NCBI RefSeq assembly: GCF_020905345.1
Contig: NZ_JAJJMO010000001.1
Span: 4,836,001-4,900,000 of the forward strand
Direction: 5' to 3'
Length of the DNA: 64,000 bases
DNA from: Flavobacterium pisciphilum
GTDB taxonomy: Bacteria > Bacteroidota > Bacteroidia > Flavobacteriales > Flavobacteriaceae
The position numbers and the translations under genes are program-made. This document shows, piece after piece, positions 44,902-56,087 of the stretch. Below the pieces are notes generated by a model. The model was not told where the DNA came from. It was given only the letters and a program-made list of their open reading frames with translations, and ran no database searches. Numbering within the stretch: position 1 is the stretch's first letter; each line of letters starts with the position of its first letter.

Positions 44902-46428
44902 ATGCAAAAAATCATCAATCTGTTTGATTTCAAACAAAAAGTAGATTACAAAATCGAAGTATTATCGGGTCTAACTGTAGCCTTGGCTTTAGTGCCAGAA
45001 GCAGTAGCATTTGCGTTAATTGCAGGTCTTTCACCTTTAGTAGGATTATATGCAGCCTTTGTAATGAGTTTGGTTACGTCTATATTGGGCGGTCGTCCCG
45101 GTATGATTTCCGGGGCAACAGGAGCAATCGCAGTTGTCATAATTGCATTAGCGAAAACTCACGGGGTTGAATATGTGTTCGCTACTGTTATTTTAGCAGG
45201 AGCCATTCAAATGTTGGCAGGCTTTTTAAAATTAGGAAAGCTTATCCGTTTAGTGCCGCATCCAGTCATTTTCGGTTTTGTAAATGGTCTGGCAATAATA
45301 ATTTTTATGTCTCAACTTGACCAATTTAAAGACCCTTCCGGAATATGGTTGACAGGAACAAACTTGTATATCCTGTTAGCGTTAGTAGGACTAACGATGT
45401 TAATAATTTGGGGATTGCCAAAACTTACAAAAGCTATACCAGCATCGCTTATTGCAATATTAGTTGTATTTGGTTTGGTTTATCTTTTTAAAATAGATAC
45501 AAAAACTGTTGGGGATATCGCATCAATTAAAGGTGGTTTCCCTCCATTTCATATTCCGCAATTGCCTTTTAGTCTAGGAACGCTCCAGATTATTTTTCCT
45601 TATGCTGCAATCATTGCTGGCGTTGGCCTTATAGAGAGTTTGTTAACTTTAAATATCATTGATGAAATAACAGAGACTAGAGGACAAAGTAATCGTGAAG
45701 CAGTAGCACAGGGTGCCGCAAACATTCTTTCTGGTTTATTTTCAGGTATGGGTGGTTGTGCAATGCTCGGTCAGAGTTTAATAAATGTGTCTGCCGGTGC
45801 AAGAGCTAGGTTATCAGGTATTGTTGCTTCTATCTCGCTGTTAATATTTATAATGTTCGGCAGTGGTTTGATTGAAAAAGTTCCGATGGCAGCATTGACA
45901 GGACTTATGATAATGGTCGCAATAGGAACATTTGAGTGGGCAAGCCTCCGCATCATTAATAAAATGCCAAGACACGATATATTTGTTGGGATGTTAGTTG
46001 CTTTGATTACTGTATTGCTTCACAACCTTGCTTTAGCAGTATTAATTGGAGTTATAATATCTGCATTAGTATTTGCTTGGGAGAGTGCTAAACGTATTCG
46101 CGCAAGAAAGTATGTTGATGAGAATGGTGTTAAGCACTATGAAATATTTGGTCCATTATTCTTTGGCTCAACCACTGCATTCACAGAAAAGTTTGAGGTA
46201 CTTGATGACCCTTCTGAAGTAATTATTGACTTCAAAGAAAGTAAAGTTGTTGATATGTCCGCAATTGAGGCATTGAATGTACTTACACACCGTTATGCCA
46301 AGCAGAACAAGAAAATACATTTAAGGCATTTAAGTGACGATTGTCGCCAACTTCTCAAAAATGCTGAAGCTGTTATTGATGTAAATATCATTGAAGATCC
46401 GACTTATAAAGTAATGCTCGATAAGTAG
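44902..46428 (+). CDS. SulP-family anion transporter with STAS domain
   Basis: 508 aa. About ten to twelve membrane helices (from LTVALALVPEAVAFALIAGLSPLVGLYAAF at about 24) carry the SLC26/SulP signature, and a cytosolic STAS domain lies at about 400-500 (VIIDFKESKVVDMSAIEALNVL). It likely moves sulfate, bicarbonate or a similar anion. As ICE cargo between mobC and rteC it may help the host, but its substrate and its value to the element are unknown. Confidence 0.92.
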   Translation: MQKIINLFDFKQKVDYKIEVLSGLTVALALVPEAVAFALIAGLSPLVGLYAAFVMSLVTSILGGRPGMISGATGAIAVVIIALAKTHGVEYVFATVILAGAIQMLAGFLKLGKLIRLVPHPVIFGFVNGLAIIIFMSQLDQFKDPSGIWLTGTNLYILLALVGLTMLIIWGLPKLTKAIPASLIAILVVFGLVYLFKIDTKTVGDIASIKGGFPPFHIPQLPFSLGTLQIIFPYAAIIAGVGLIESLLTLNIIDEITETRGQSNREAVAQGAANILSGLFSGMGGCAMLGQSLINVSAGARARLSGIVASISLLIFIMFGSGLIEKVPMAALTGLMIMVAIGTFEWASLRIINKMPRHDIFVGMLVALITVLLHNLALAVLIGVIISALVFAWESAKRIRARKYVDENGVKHYEIFGPLFFGSTTAFTEKFEVLDDPSEVIIDFKESKVVDMSAIEALNVLTHRYAKQNKKIHLRHLSDDCRQLLKNAEAVIDVNIIEDPTYKVMLDK

Positions 46429-46497
46429 ATATTGTTGGATAAATAAGTTGTAACACTTGTTTTATCTAATGATGTTTGCGTTGTAAGATGTCAAGTT

Positions 46498-46530
46498 AAG
46501 CCTATAGTATTGCATAGGCTTTCTTGTTTT
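46498..46530 (+). terminator. Terminator-like hairpin before rteC
   Basis: AAGCCTAT (46498-46505) pairs with ATAGGCTT (46514-46521) and is followed by TCTTGTTTT. It may end the SulP transcript or act as an attenuator in the rteC leader, as it lies only 33 bases before the rteC ATG. Confidence 0.6.
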
Positions 46531-46553
46531 ATAATACCCAAATATCTTTTCAA

Positions 46554-47375
46554 ATGGAAAAATATTATAACAAAAAAATTTTAGAACTTGAAGCGGCTTT
46601 AAGTGAGCTAGAAATTGAAAGTGACTACTTAACAGATAAAATTGAGATAGCGATACCAATTGTGATAAAGTGTTTATCCGAATTAAAAGAATTTGTATTA
46701 AATAACGATTTTAAGAGTATACAGGAAGAGATAAATTTTTTCAAATATCAAAAGCCAATTATTGTATCAAAATTAATTTACTACAATACTGTTTATAAAA
46801 TTGAAACTAAAAGACCTTACGGCTATAACCGCTTTAAAAAATATTTCTCCAAAGAGCTTAAAAAGCTTAAAAGATTCTTTAATAGCAACATAGAGTTTTA
46901 TAAATATTATCGAAGCAACAATTCTTTTCTGGATGAAAAATACTTTCTGCGTGGCAAGCACGATATAAGGCTGTGGTTAGACACATTTTATTTTGAAGCA
47001 GACCATCGTTTTTCTACTTCACACGATTATAAGATTGCCAAGATTATTGCCAATGACCTGATACAAGTTTATTTGGAAGACAGGCTCAATAACATCAATG
47101 TGAAAAGGGGTTCGGACAATTCATTGAAATGGACGGCAAGTAAAACAGCACTGACGGAACTCATATATGCACTGTACTCCCACGGTGTATTTAACAATGG
47201 GAATACAGACATAAAATTGATAGCTAAAACTTTTGAAGAAGCCTTTAATATTGAGTTAGGCGATTTTTACCACACGTTTATGGAACTGAAAGCCCGTAAG
47301 ATAAACCGAACCAAATTCCTTGACAGCCTCTGTGAAGCCCTAATAAAAAAAATGGACGAAAAGGACGAAAAGTAA
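46554..47375 (+). CDS. rteC: RteC-family regulator of ICE excision
   Basis: 273 aa from the ATG at 46554. RteC activates the excision operon in CTnDOT. The domain shows SNNSFLDEKYFLRGKHDIRLWLD (about 125-147), and the C-terminal HTH-like part has LKWTASKTALTELIYALYSHGVFN. No tetQ, rteA or rteB is in the window, so the upstream signal that controls this copy is unknown. The stop is seven bases from the convergent methylase-helicase gene. Confidence 0.88.
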   Translation: MEKYYNKKILELEAALSELEIESDYLTDKIEIAIPIVIKCLSELKEFVLNNDFKSIQEEINFFKYQKPIIVSKLIYYNTVYKIETKRPYGYNRFKKYFSKELKKLKRFFNSNIEFYKYYRSNNSFLDEKYFLRGKHDIRLWLDTFYFEADHRFSTSHDYKIAKIIANDLIQVYLEDRLNNINVKRGSDNSLKWTASKTALTELIYALYSHGVFNNGNTDIKLIAKTFEEAFNIELGDFYHTFMELKARKINRTKFLDSLCEALIKKMDEKDEK

Positions 47376-47381
47376 CGACTA

Positions 47382-50300
47382 TTATAATACGCCACGAGGT
47401 GAATGAACGCCTTTTGTCCGTATAATGCTTTCCTGCACCTTTGGGGCTTCATTCTGCTTTTCTGCCTGCTCCGAAGCATCTTGTTTGGTTTCCGGCGTAA
47501 TAGATAGCTGTATCTTTCTTTCTACGGCAGCCAGTTCCGTTTTAAGCTCACTCAATCGACTTTCCTTAGCCCAAGTACCGTTAACCACTTCCTGAAGTAT
47601 CGGCAGGTCTTTTTGTATTTCAGCGATTTTCTCCTGCTCCTGCTTCACAAAGCCCGGCAGTTTTTCCAAAGCCCTTAAAAAATTCATTGCGGCGGTTTCG
47701 GGGTCTTTTGCCATCAGACCGTTATTGTAGGTGTACTTGATATTGCCCTCGCCAGTTATAAAAAATCTATTGACCCTTTCGAGTGTTGAATTATCCTTTG
47801 GAAGTTCTGTTTTAACCAATAATTGAAACCCGTAGAGGTTGCCTATTTCACGATAGTCGCCTGCCGTGCGGGCTTTGTTCGCAATCTCGTTCAGTTTTGC
47901 GCCTATTTGTTTCGGATTTGCATTGGGCGGCAAGCCATCTAACAGCACAGGGTTTTCGATTGTACCGTCCGAACGCTTTTGCAGGCGTTGCTGTAAGTTT
48001 TCCCAGTCGGTACTCATCCGGCTCAAACGGGATTGAGTGCTTTGCAACATTTCCATATAATCCTGTACCTTAAATTTGGCACTGGATTTAGAGCGGTTGA
48101 ACGCCTGCTTTTCGCTTTCCAGTCCGGCAATCTGTTTTTCCAGTTTGGCTTTATCCAACAGGTCTGTATTTCCTGACAGGATTGCCACATATTCCGAAAA
48201 GTTCATTCCCGATTTTTCGTCCATACTTCCCTCGTCAATCGTTCTTTTGGTCAGGTTGTTAGTCTTTAACTGGTCGATGAAAAGCTGCTTATTATACAGC
48301 AGGTTGAATTTGTAACTGTCCAACGATTTTTCAACTGCATAGATAATCACAGCAACTTTATTATCGGCAAAGAATTTGGCAATCTCATTGCCTTTTCTGA
48401 TTGCCCGCCCGTCCCTTTGGGCAAGGTCAGACGGTCGCCACGGTGTATCTAAATGATGAACGGCAACAGCTCTTTTCTGTGCGTTTACGCCAGTTCCGAG
48501 CATACTTGTAGAACCGAACAGTACACGGATTTTGCCCTCGTTCATTCCGTTGATAAGTTCCTTACGTTGCTTATCATTTTTCGCTTCCTGAATAAACCTT
48601 ACTTCGTGCGCAGGTATGCCGTGGTCCTCCACGAGTTTGCGTTTTATTTCGGAGTACACGTTCCATTCGCCGGGCTTGTAAGTTCCCAAATCGGAGAAAA
48701 CGAACTGCGTTCCTTTCTGTGCGTTGAACTGGTTGTAATACTTGGCGATATTTACCGCACAATGCGAAGCCTTGTTGTCGGGATGGTCGTCGTATATACC
48801 ACTTACCATACGCATATCGAGCGACATCTTACGGGCATAGTCCGTCGCAATGAGCATCTTTGCTTTTTCTTCCCTTTGCGATAATGGTTCTCTACCGAGC
48901 AAAGTAGCATCGCCCGTTTTGGCAAACTGCATCAGGCTTTGGATAAAGGCTTCTTGGTCGGGCGTTGGCGGTATGTTGTACAATACCTCGTTCTTAGTGG
49001 GGCGGTCAATACCAATATCCTTAGCCGTTCTGTAATCCGTGATTTCAGAATAGAACTGTGCCAGTTCCGGCACTTTGATAAAGTAGCGGAAACGCTCTTT
49101 TGCTACAATATTGTTAGCTACCGAAAATTCATAATCGGTCGTTTTCCGTGCATAGATAGCTGCCCACGCATCAAAGGAATGAATACCCTGTTTTTCCAAT
49201 GCACGGGGGCGCAGGTATTTAAACAGCAGGTACAATTCCGTTAATGAATTGCTGATGGTTGTACCCGAAAGAAAGGTTGCACCCATATCCGCATTGGTAC
49301 GCTCTTGAATGGTGCGGATTGCAAACAGCAGGTTCAGTGCCTTTTGGCTGCCGTCCACGTTCCCCAGTCCGGCAACCCGTGTATGACGGGTGTTGAACAT
49401 CAGGTTTTTGAACTGGTGGCTTTCGTCCACAAACAAATGGTCTATGCCCATCATCTTAAAGTCCACAATATCATCCTTACGGTTTTCAATATCGTGTTGC
49501 AGCGTTTTCAGCTTTACTTCAAGATTTTCTTTCCGCTTGATTACCCCGGCGAGCATTCCCCTTGTCACTTCCTTGCCCTGCGATTTCAGGGCATCGAGAT
49601 TGCGCTCTACGCTGTCCAGTTCTATTTCGAGGATTTCCTTTTGTATTTCGGGCGATTGCGGTATCATTCCGAACTGGTCGTGCGTAAGTATCACGCAATC
49701 CCAATCATTATTTTTAATATTCCCGAAAATCCGCAGGCGTTTTTTCGGCGTAAAATCATCAATACCCGGATAAAGGATTTTGGCGTGTGGATAGGCTTTA
49801 CGGTAGTCTTCGGCAATGGCAGGTATATTTGCTTTCAGCCCGATAATCATCGGCTTATGGGCTAATCCCAAACGCTTCATTTCCTGCGCTGCGGTACACA
49901 TTATCAGCGTTTTTCCTGCGCCTACTTCGTGGTCGCAGATAGCACCGTTGTTCAGCTTTATCATCCAAACGGTGTCCTTTTGACTTGAATACAGGTCTTC
50001 AATGCCTGCTCCCTTGCGGTCTAATCCCGGAAATTCCTGATGGCTTCCGTCATAGTTTGGGCGAACGAAACAATTAAAGGTATCGTTGTACTGGTCGGTC
50101 AGCCTGTTTTTAAACTCATCGTTCTGTGCGTGTAGCCAGTCGGTAAAGGCGGTACGGATTTCGTCAATCTTGGTGTTCGCCATTTGTATGGCTTCCATAT
50201 CCCGTACTTTAACCTCTTGGTCGCCAACCAGTACTTTTTTGGTAATATCAGGCGTGGTATTGACAAGGGCGTGTTTGAGCAGGGCAATACCGTCAAACGT

Positions 50301-52826
50301 GCGGCTTTCCGCTTTGACGGCATATTTTTCCCAAATGTGCATATTGCCCTGATGACACTTTACAGAAAAGTCGTCGGAGCTTTCGGAATAATGAACCAGT
50401 ACATCCGCATCAAACAGGTGCGAAGCGAAACGGGCATAAATCCCAGTAGGTATCCACCGTTCGCCGAGGTTAAAATCCAATTCCTCAAAGTCAATACGTT
50501 TTGGTCGGGCTTCCTCTAAAGCGTTAAGGCTTTCTTTGGCTTCGGTATCATCGGGATTGTTTTCGAGATAGGCTCTTACGTCGTCGGCTTTCTCAACTAC
50601 GTTACCTGCAATCCAACGTTCAGCTATTTCGTATTCCTGTTGTAGCGGATTGAAGAACAACCGCCCGTGCAGGGCTTCTTTAAGGGTATCGGTAGGCAGG
50701 CTGCTGATTTCGGACATAAAGTCCAAATCCACATTTCCGTATTTGTTCAGCGAGGCGGCTAAAGCCTCTTCGGGATTGTCGGTTGCTAACGTAGTGGTAG
50801 AAAAGCTAACGGGACGGCTGAAAATATCCGCTTTGTGGATTACGCCGCCAATGATACGCTCCAGATAGGGGATTTCTTTGCCTGCGCTGTCGGTCTTTAT
50901 CAGCTTGGCATTGTCGGCAGCATTGAGATTACCGTATTTTTTGACAAAGCCATCGTACAGGAGGTTCAGCGTTTCCCTTTCTTCTTTATGCTCGGTCTGC
51001 TTTTCAGCTTCTTTTTGGTACAGGTTGATATAACTGTCCCTTACGGCTATATAGGCTTCGGCTCTTGCTTTCTGTGAGCTCGGCAATTGCAACGGATGAA
51101 AGGTTGCTGTTGCCTTGTCGTCGTTCCTTTGCACATCTTGCAGATAACCAACCCAACCGTTATCTACCACAAGGCAATCGTTACGGTGGAATGATTGCAG
51201 TTCGCCAGTGTACGGGGCAGGTTCAGGAATAGCATTAATATTGGTAGTGGCAATGGCTGTCTTATCAGACTGGCCATTACCGTTTGTTTGTGAAAACAGG
51301 TCGCCAATAGCTTCCTGTTTTTTGTCGTTTACTTGGTGGCTTCCATTGGCAGCACCATTAGATTTTAGCGGTGTGTAAGACTGCTGCCTTGCACTACTGA
51401 ACAGGTCTGGCTGACGACTTGTTGTACCTCTTCTTTTTTTAGTGCTTTGTCTTTTGGCTTGGGTAGTTCTTTTAGGTGGAGCAAGAACCATTATAGGTTC
51501 GCCCGCACTTTCAAACAGGTCAAAAATACTTAGTTGCTTTAATTCCTGCGGGCTTTCCTGACGGAGTACCGGAGTGGATACAGATTGCGGTTTTTGCTGA
51601 ATGATTACAGGGTCGATAACCGGAGGTGTAACCTTTGGTTCAATCGGAATTTGTATAACAGGCTCATCGCTGCGTTCGCCTCTGTATAAATTCAAATTCA
51701 GGTGCTTTCCAAAATCTTCGGAAAGCATTTGCTTCAAATCTTCGGCAATCCCCTCAACACCGTCTTTATGCGTATAGATTAAGGCAGGTTGCCCGTATGG
51801 GTCGGTATCTAATTTTTGGTCGGTATGGATAATTCTTGCACTATCCTGAAAGAGCGCATTGCCCGGCGTATTGTATTCGGTTGGCTTGCTTTGGCAAAAC
51901 AGATCTTCCCTGTCGGTCAGATTTTTTTTTGCCGTATTTTTTTGTAGGATAATCAGGTCGCTGCCTACTTCCGTACCTGCATATTCGGTAAACAGGTTGT
52001 TGGGCAATCTTACAACCGAAACCAAATTATTATCCTGCATTAACGCCCTGCGTATGGGTTCGTTCTTAGGGCTGTTCAGAATGCCCTGTGAAGTAATATA
52101 AGCCAACAAGCCGCCCTCACGGAGCATATCAGCACCTTTCAGAAAAAAGTAATTGTGTATGCTTCTGGCAGCTTGTTCCTTTGCGCTGTTTCTACTGCGG
52201 GAATAAGAAAGGTCAAATACAGAAGTATCGCCAAAAGGGATATTACTGGCAATTATATCATAGCTGTTTTGTTCCCTTTCGGGGATTTCTTCAAAACCGT
52301 TTATACGGATATTGCTATCGGGGTAAAGCTGCTTTAAAATCTTGCCTGTAAGCAAGTCCTTTTCATAAGCGGTAACACTGGCTGTTTGGTTTTTCGAAAA
52401 GGATTGGATGAATGAACCGATACCTGCGGAGGGTTCGAGGAATTTATCAATGTGCAGACCATTATCCCGCAAGGCAGATGAAATGGCATCTATAACCTTT
52501 GGCGGTGTATAAAAAGCCGTCAGTACGGAACTTTTCATACTGTCCACATACCTGCGGTATTGCTTATCGTCTTCGGAATTTTCTTTGAGTAGTTGGTGGA
52601 GTTCCTGCGTGAGTGGAAAAAGGTCGTGTTCTGTTTTTCTCCAATGATTGATATCTATTTTGTTTTCTATGGGGTTCAGAACGAATTTAAGACCGCCAAA
52701 TCCGCTGTATCGCATCATTAGCAGTCTTTCGCCTACGGTGGCTTGCCGTTTCTCCTTTTCCAGTTTAAAAACAATTCGCAGGGCATCAATATTCTGTTGG
52801 AGATGGAACCGTTTACTGAAGCCCAT
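47382..52826 (-). CDS. N6-DNA methylase / SNF2-type helicase fusion protein
   Basis: 1814 aa from the ATG at 52826. The N-terminal methyltransferase has a SAM site near [15 protein letters not shown] (about 130) and a catalytic SNIPFGD motif in place of NPPY (about 195). The helicase part has [15 protein letters not shown] (Walker A, about 960), DESHQFKNL (DEAH-like), and [37 protein letters not shown] (motifs V-VI, about 1500); a coiled coil follows to the end. Such giant proteins are a standard part of Bacteroidota ICEs and may protect incoming DNA from restriction, by analogy with phage DarB. Overlaps the DUF1896 gene by 14 bases. Confidence 0.88.
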   Translation of the reverse strand: MGFSKRFHLQQNIDALRIVFKLEKEKRQATVGERLLMMRYSGFGGLKFVLNPIENKIDINHWRKTEHDLFPLTQELHQLLKENSEDDKQYRRYVDSMKSSVLTAFYTPPKVIDAISSALRDNGLHIDKFLEPSAGIGSFIQSFSKNQTASVTAYEKDLLTGKILKQLYPDSNIRINGFEEIPEREQNSYDIIASNIPFGDTSVFDLSYSRSRNSAKEQAARSIHNYFFLKGADMLREGGLLAYITSQGILNSPKNEPIRRALMQDNNLVSVVRLPNNLFTEYAGTEVGSDLIILQKNTAKKNLTDREDLFCQSKPTEYNTPGNALFQDSARIIHTDQKLDTDPYGQPALIYTHKDGVEGIAEDLKQMLSEDFGKHLNLNLYRGERSDEPVIQIPIEPKVTPPVIDPVIIQQKPQSVSTPVLRQESPQELKQLSIFDLFESAGEPIMVLAPPKRTTQAKRQSTKKRRGTTSRQPDLFSSARQQSYTPLKSNGAANGSHQVNDKKQEAIGDLFSQTNGNGQSDKTAIATTNINAIPEPAPYTGELQSFHRNDCLVVDNGWVGYLQDVQRNDDKATATFHPLQLPSSQKARAEAYIAVRDSYINLYQKEAEKQTEHKEERETLNLLYDGFVKKYGNLNAADNAKLIKTDSAGKEIPYLERIIGGVIHKADIFSRPVSFSTTTLATDNPEEALAASLNKYGNVDLDFMSEISSLPTDTLKEALHGRLFFNPLQQEYEIAERWIAGNVVEKADDVRAYLENNPDDTEAKESLNALEEARPKRIDFEELDFNLGERWIPTGIYARFASHLFDADVLVHYSESSDDFSVKCHQGNMHIWEKYAVKAESRTFDGIALLKHALVNTTPDITKKVLVGDQEVKVRDMEAIQMANTKIDEIRTAFTDWLHAQNDEFKNRLTDQYNDTFNCFVRPNYDGSHQEFPGLDRKGAGIEDLYSSQKDTVWMIKLNNGAICDHEVGAGKTLIMCTAAQEMKRLGLAHKPMIIGLKANIPAIAEDYRKAYPHAKILYPGIDDFTPKKRLRIFGNIKNNDWDCVILTHDQFGMIPQSPEIQKEILEIELDSVERNLDALKSQGKEVTRGMLAGVIKRKENLEVKLKTLQHDIENRKDDIVDFKMMGIDHLFVDESHQFKNLMFNTRHTRVAGLGNVDGSQKALNLLFAIRTIQERTNADMGATFLSGTTISNSLTELYLLFKYLRPRALEKQGIHSFDAWAAIYARKTTDYEFSVANNIVAKERFRYFIKVPELAQFYSEITDYRTAKDIGIDRPTKNEVLYNIPPTPDQEAFIQSLMQFAKTGDATLLGREPLSQREEKAKMLIATDYARKMSLDMRMVSGIYDDHPDNKASHCAVNIAKYYNQFNAQKGTQFVFSDLGTYKPGEWNVYSEIKRKLVEDHGIPAHEVRFIQEAKNDKQRKELINGMNEGKIRVLFGSTSMLGTGVNAQKRAVAVHHLDTPWRPSDLAQRDGRAIRKGNEIAKFFADNKVAVIIYAVEKSLDSYKFNLLYNKQLFIDQLKTNNLTKRTIDEGSMDEKSGMNFSEYVAILSGNTDLLDKAKLEKQIAGLESEKQAFNRSKSSAKFKVQDYMEMLQSTQSRLSRMSTDWENLQQRLQKRSDGTIENPVLLDGLPPNANPKQIGAKLNEIANKARTAGDYREIGNLYGFQLLVKTELPKDNSTLERVNRFFITGEGNIKYTYNNGLMAKDPETAAMNFLRALEKLPGFVKQEQEKIAEIQKDLPILQEVVNGTWAKESRLSELKTELAAVERKIQLSITPETKQDASEQAEKQNEAPKVQESIIRTKGVHSPRGVL

Positions 52827-53250
52827 TTTCCTCAATCCATATTGAGATGGTTCCAGTCAGTTCGGTGTAGAGTACATCAAACTCATACCCATAGGCGAAA
52901 TCATCGGTTAATTTGTATCCTGCGAAAACAGGCTCACATACAGGGAACATTTTCAGGGCGAACAGTCGCAGTTCCTCGTCTGCCATTATGGTATCAAACT
53001 CATTGCATACCACTTTGAAAACCGTGTCGAACTTGGAGAAGTGCAAGCCCTCAAAAAGTATGTAATTGGCTATTTCGTCGCATTGCTCAACGGCGTTTCC
53101 CGAACGGAAAGCACCTTCGTAAGCATTGGCAGCCCACGAAGACCGTTGGTCTATAAATTTTTGGTCGTGTGCCTTTTCGGGAAAGCTGCTGTTTAATAGT
53201 TCTTGCAGTCGTAATCTGAAAAACGACAGGTCTTTTTGCTGTACATCCAT
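52813..53250 (-). CDS. DUF1896 family protein
   Basis: 145 aa, soluble, matching DUF1896 by [42 protein letters not shown] and [25 protein letters not shown]. The family is found beside the methylase-helicase gene in many Bacteroidota ICEs. Overlapping coding ends suggest the two proteins act together; the function is not known. Confidence 0.88.
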   Translation of the reverse strand: MDVQQKDLSFFRLRLQELLNSSFPEKAHDQKFIDQRSSWAANAYEGAFRSGNAVEQCDEIANYILFEGLHFSKFDTVFKVVCNEFDTIMADEELRLFALKMFPVCEPVFAGYKLTDDFAYGYEFDVLYTELTGTISIWIEENGLQ

Positions 53251-53427
53251 ACTTTATTTTGTTTTGAATTTTACTTAAATCCTAAAATTAGAAGCAGGAG
53301 CAAATGCCTTTGATAATGTTGCAGGGTTTGGCTTTGAAAGGCAGGATTTGGCTATTTACAATAGAAATTTGAAATGATAATTTGTACAGAATTGGTGCTT
53401 GGATATATGTTTTTTCACAAACTATTT

Positions 53428-53460
53428 TTGTGGTTTAAATATTTATCGTAATATTGCGAT
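53428..53460 (+). promoter_or_regulatory. Promoter and ArsR operator of the arsenic operon
   Basis: The near-palindrome ATCGTAATATTGCGAT (53445-53460) resembles ArsR operators and covers a TAATATTG (-7-like) box at 53449; a TTG at 53428-53430 fits the -33 element with 18 bases between. The operator lies 18 bases before the arsR ATG. Confidence 0.65.
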
Positions 53461-53477
53461 GTAAAATTAAGTGTATT

Positions 53478-53807
53478 ATGGGCGTAACAAAAACTGAAAT
53501 ATTTACAGAGCAGCAAAACAACTTGGCAACCTCTTTAAAGGCATTGGCTCATCCTGCCCGTATAGCTATCCTACAATACATCATCAAGCAGAATGCTTGC
53601 ATTTGTAATGACTTAGTGGAAGAATTAGGATTGGCGCAGGCTACGATTTCACAACATTTAAAAGAGCTTAAAAACATTGGTATCATCAAAGGCAATATAG
53701 AAGGGACAAGTGTGTGCTACTGTATTGATGAAAATGTTTGGCAGCAGATTAAAAAGGAACTCAATGCTTTCTTTATAGATAATGTAGAGGTTGATAAATG
53801 CTGTTAA
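53478..53807 (+). CDS. arsR: ArsR-family arsenic repressor
   Basis: 109 aa from the ATG at 53478; the upstream ATG-like frame from 53454 would lie inside the operator. It has the winged-helix ALAHPARIAILQYIIKQNACICNDLVEELGLAQATISQHLKELKNIGIIKG with the metal-sensing Cys pair ACIC near the recognition helix, plus a C-terminal Cys-Cys. It should repress this ars operon until As(III) binds. Confidence 0.92.
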   Translation: MGVTKTEIFTEQQNNLATSLKALAHPARIAILQYIIKQNACICNDLVEELGLAQATISQHLKELKNIGIIKGNIEGTSVCYCIDENVWQQIKKELNAFFIDNVEVDKCC

Positions 53808-53866
53808 GCATTTTTTTTAAGCACATTAATCGCAATAAAGCAATATAACAATTAAATAAAAAAATA

Positions 53867-54331
53867 ATGAAACTATCAAACATCAAAGAAATCTTACCAG
53901 CATTGGATAATGTTGAATTTCAATTAGAGAACGGAACATTTGTACCCGAACACTTTCACGTTACCGAGATAGGTGTTATTACAAAACACTTCATTGATTG
54001 TGGCGGAACAATTAGAAACGAAAAAGTTGTCAATTTCCAATTATGGAATGCCAACGATTTTGAACACCGATTAAAGCCAACAAAGCTATTAAACATCATT
54101 AAGCTATCCGAAGAAAAGTTGGGTATTGAAGATGCCGAAATAGAAGTAGAATACCAAAGCGAAACGGTTGGTAAATACGATTTGAATTTTAACGGAAACC
54201 ATTTTGTACTGAAAAACAAGCAAACCGCTTGCCTGGCAAGTGATGCTTGCGGTATTCCTGCCGAAAAGCAAAAGGTAAAATTATCAGAGCTGAATAATGC
54301 TTGCTGTACACCAAATTCGGGATGTTGCTAA
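53867..54331 (+). CDS. DUF6428 family arsenic-operon protein
   Basis: 154 aa: a compact domain (LENGTFVPEHFHVTEIGVITKHFIDCGGTIRNEK) with a cupin-like or beta-rich look and a C-terminal Cys-rich tail (NACCTPNSGCC). Proteins of this family are regularly encoded between arsR and the arsenate reductase in Bacteroidota. The tail may bind As(III) or another thiophilic metal; this is an inference. Confidence 0.8.
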   Translation: MKLSNIKEILPALDNVEFQLENGTFVPEHFHVTEIGVITKHFIDCGGTIRNEKVVNFQLWNANDFEHRLKPTKLLNIIKLSEEKLGIEDAEIEVEYQSETVGKYDLNFNGNHFVLKNKQTACLASDACGIPAEKQKVKLSELNNACCTPNSGCC

Positions 54332-54350
54332 ACACTAAAAACAAAATGCG

Positions 54351-54965
54351 ATGTATCAAAAACTAATCGAAATCATTAACAACAAAATTGATGTACAAAG
54401 CATCAGCGAAGAACGTAAAGCCGTATTACAACCGCTGATTGATTTTATACAGCAAAAAGTAAACGACAGGCAGGATATAAATATCAATTTCATCTGTACC
54501 CACAATTCCCGAAGAAGCCATTTATCACAGGTTTGGGCACAGGTAGCGTCAGCACATTTTAATATACCAAATGTACATTGTTATTCGGGCGGTACGGAAG
54601 AAACGTCACTATTTCCGAAAGTTGCAGAAACATTGACTAATCAGGGGTTTAACATTTTCAAAATCGCAGATACTAATAACCCTGTATATGCCATAAAATA
54701 CAGCGATAATGCTTTGCCTGTTATCGGCTTTTCAAAAAAGTACGATAGTCCTTTCAACCCAGTATCAGCATTTACAGCCATTATGACCTGTTCACAGGCA
54801 GACGGTGGATGTCCATTTATTGCAGGTGCAGAAAAAAGGATACCTATCACATTTGAAGACCCTAAAATTTCAGACAATACACCGGAGCAATCACAGGTAT
54901 ATGCAGAAAGAAGTTTACAGATAGCAACGGAAATGTTTTATGTTTTTTCAAAAGTCAGTCAATAA
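54351..54965 (+). CDS. Arsenate reductase / low-molecular-weight phosphatase-like protein
   Basis: 204 aa with the LMW-PTPase P-loop C-x5-R in INFICTHNSRRSHLSQVW (about 45-62) and the acid-loop region near DDPKISDNTPEQ (EDPKISD at about 175). It probably reduces arsenate to arsenite for efflux by the ACR3 pump, whose gene starts three bases downstream. The gene is usually annotated as protein-tyrosine-phosphatase or ArsC in Bacteroidota. Confidence 0.85.
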   Translation: MYQKLIEIINNKIDVQSISEERKAVLQPLIDFIQQKVNDRQDININFICTHNSRRSHLSQVWAQVASAHFNIPNVHCYSGGTEETSLFPKVAETLTNQGFNIFKIADTNNPVYAIKYSDNALPVIGFSKKYDSPFNPVSAFTAIMTCSQADGGCPFIAGAEKRIPITFEDPKISDNTPEQSQVYAERSLQIATEMFYVFSKVSQ

Positions 54966-54968
54966 CCA

Positions 54969-56000
54969 ATGCAACCAAAACTAAAATTTCTTGACCGTTA
55001 CCTTACCTTATGGATATTCCTTGCAATGGCAGCAGGTATAGGTTTAGGGTATTTCTTTCCGGGAATATCAAAAATTACAAATGCTTTATCCGTAGGCACT
55101 ACAAACGTTCCTTTGGCAATAGGTCTGATACTGATGATGTACCCGCCATTGGCAAAAGTGGATTATTCATTATTGCCCCAAGCATTTAAGGATAAAAAAG
55201 TAATCGGCATATCCTTATTGCTCAATTGGGTTATCGGTACAATATTGATGTTCGGATTAGCCGTTTTGTTTTTACGTAATGAACCCGATTATATGACAGG
55301 CTTGATATTGATAGGTTTGGCAAGATGTATCGCAATGGTAATCGTATGGAGCGATTTAGCTAAAGCAAACAGAGAATACACAGCTATGTTAGTTGCATTA
55401 AACAGCATCTTTCAGATAATTTCTTATAGCTTCTTAGTTTGGTTATTCATTAATGTATTACCAAGCAAATTAGGATTGGCAAATTTCAATGTAAGCGTAT
55501 CAATGAAAGATGTTACAGAAAGCGTATTGATATACTTAGGCATTCCTTTCTTAGCAGGTTTTATAAGCCGTTACGCAATGGTAAAATCAAAAGGTATAGA
55601 ATGGTATAACAGGAAATTTGTACCCCGAATATCGCCCATTACATTATATGCTTTACTTTTTACTATAGTATTAATGTTCAGTCTGAAAGGAGATAAAATA
55701 TTAGAACTGCCAATGGATGTGGTAAAAGTAGCTATACCGTTAATCATCTATTTTGTACTGATGTTTTTCGTCAGCTTCTTTATCAACAAATCCCTTAAAG
55801 TTCCTTACGACAAAAACGCCTCAATCGCATTTACAGCCACAGGAAACAACTTTGAATTGGCAATAGCGGTAGCAATAGCCGTTTTCGGTATTCATTCCCC
55901 ACAAGCGTTTGTAGGCGTTATAGGACCGTTGGTAGAAGTTCCGGTACTAATTCTATTAGTACGTGCAAGTTTATGGTTAAAGAAGAAGTATTACAGTTAG
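54969..56000 (+). CDS. acr3: ACR3-family arsenite efflux transporter
   Basis: 343 aa with ten membrane helices, the usual ACR3 length. The essential Cys of helix 4 is in [17 protein letters not shown], and the family motif [22 protein letters not shown] is intact. It pumps As(III) out of the cell. It is the last gene of the arsR-DUF6428-arsC-acr3 unit. Confidence 0.95.
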   Translation: MQPKLKFLDRYLTLWIFLAMAAGIGLGYFFPGISKITNALSVGTTNVPLAIGLILMMYPPLAKVDYSLLPQAFKDKKVIGISLLLNWVIGTILMFGLAVLFLRNEPDYMTGLILIGLARCIAMVIVWSDLAKANREYTAMLVALNSIFQIISYSFLVWLFINVLPSKLGLANFNVSVSMKDVTESVLIYLGIPFLAGFISRYAMVKSKGIEWYNRKFVPRISPITLYALLFTIVLMFSLKGDKILELPMDVVKVAIPLIIYFVLMFFVSFFINKSLKVPYDKNASIAFTATGNNFELAIAVAIAVFGIHSPQAFVGVIGPLVEVPVLILLVRASLWLKKKYYS

Positions 56001-56087
56001 AAACAAGCAAAAGTTATGAAATGGCAATATGATTTCAACAGATGTACAAAAAATATAAGGTTCAATAATTAAAATAATATCGCGAAA

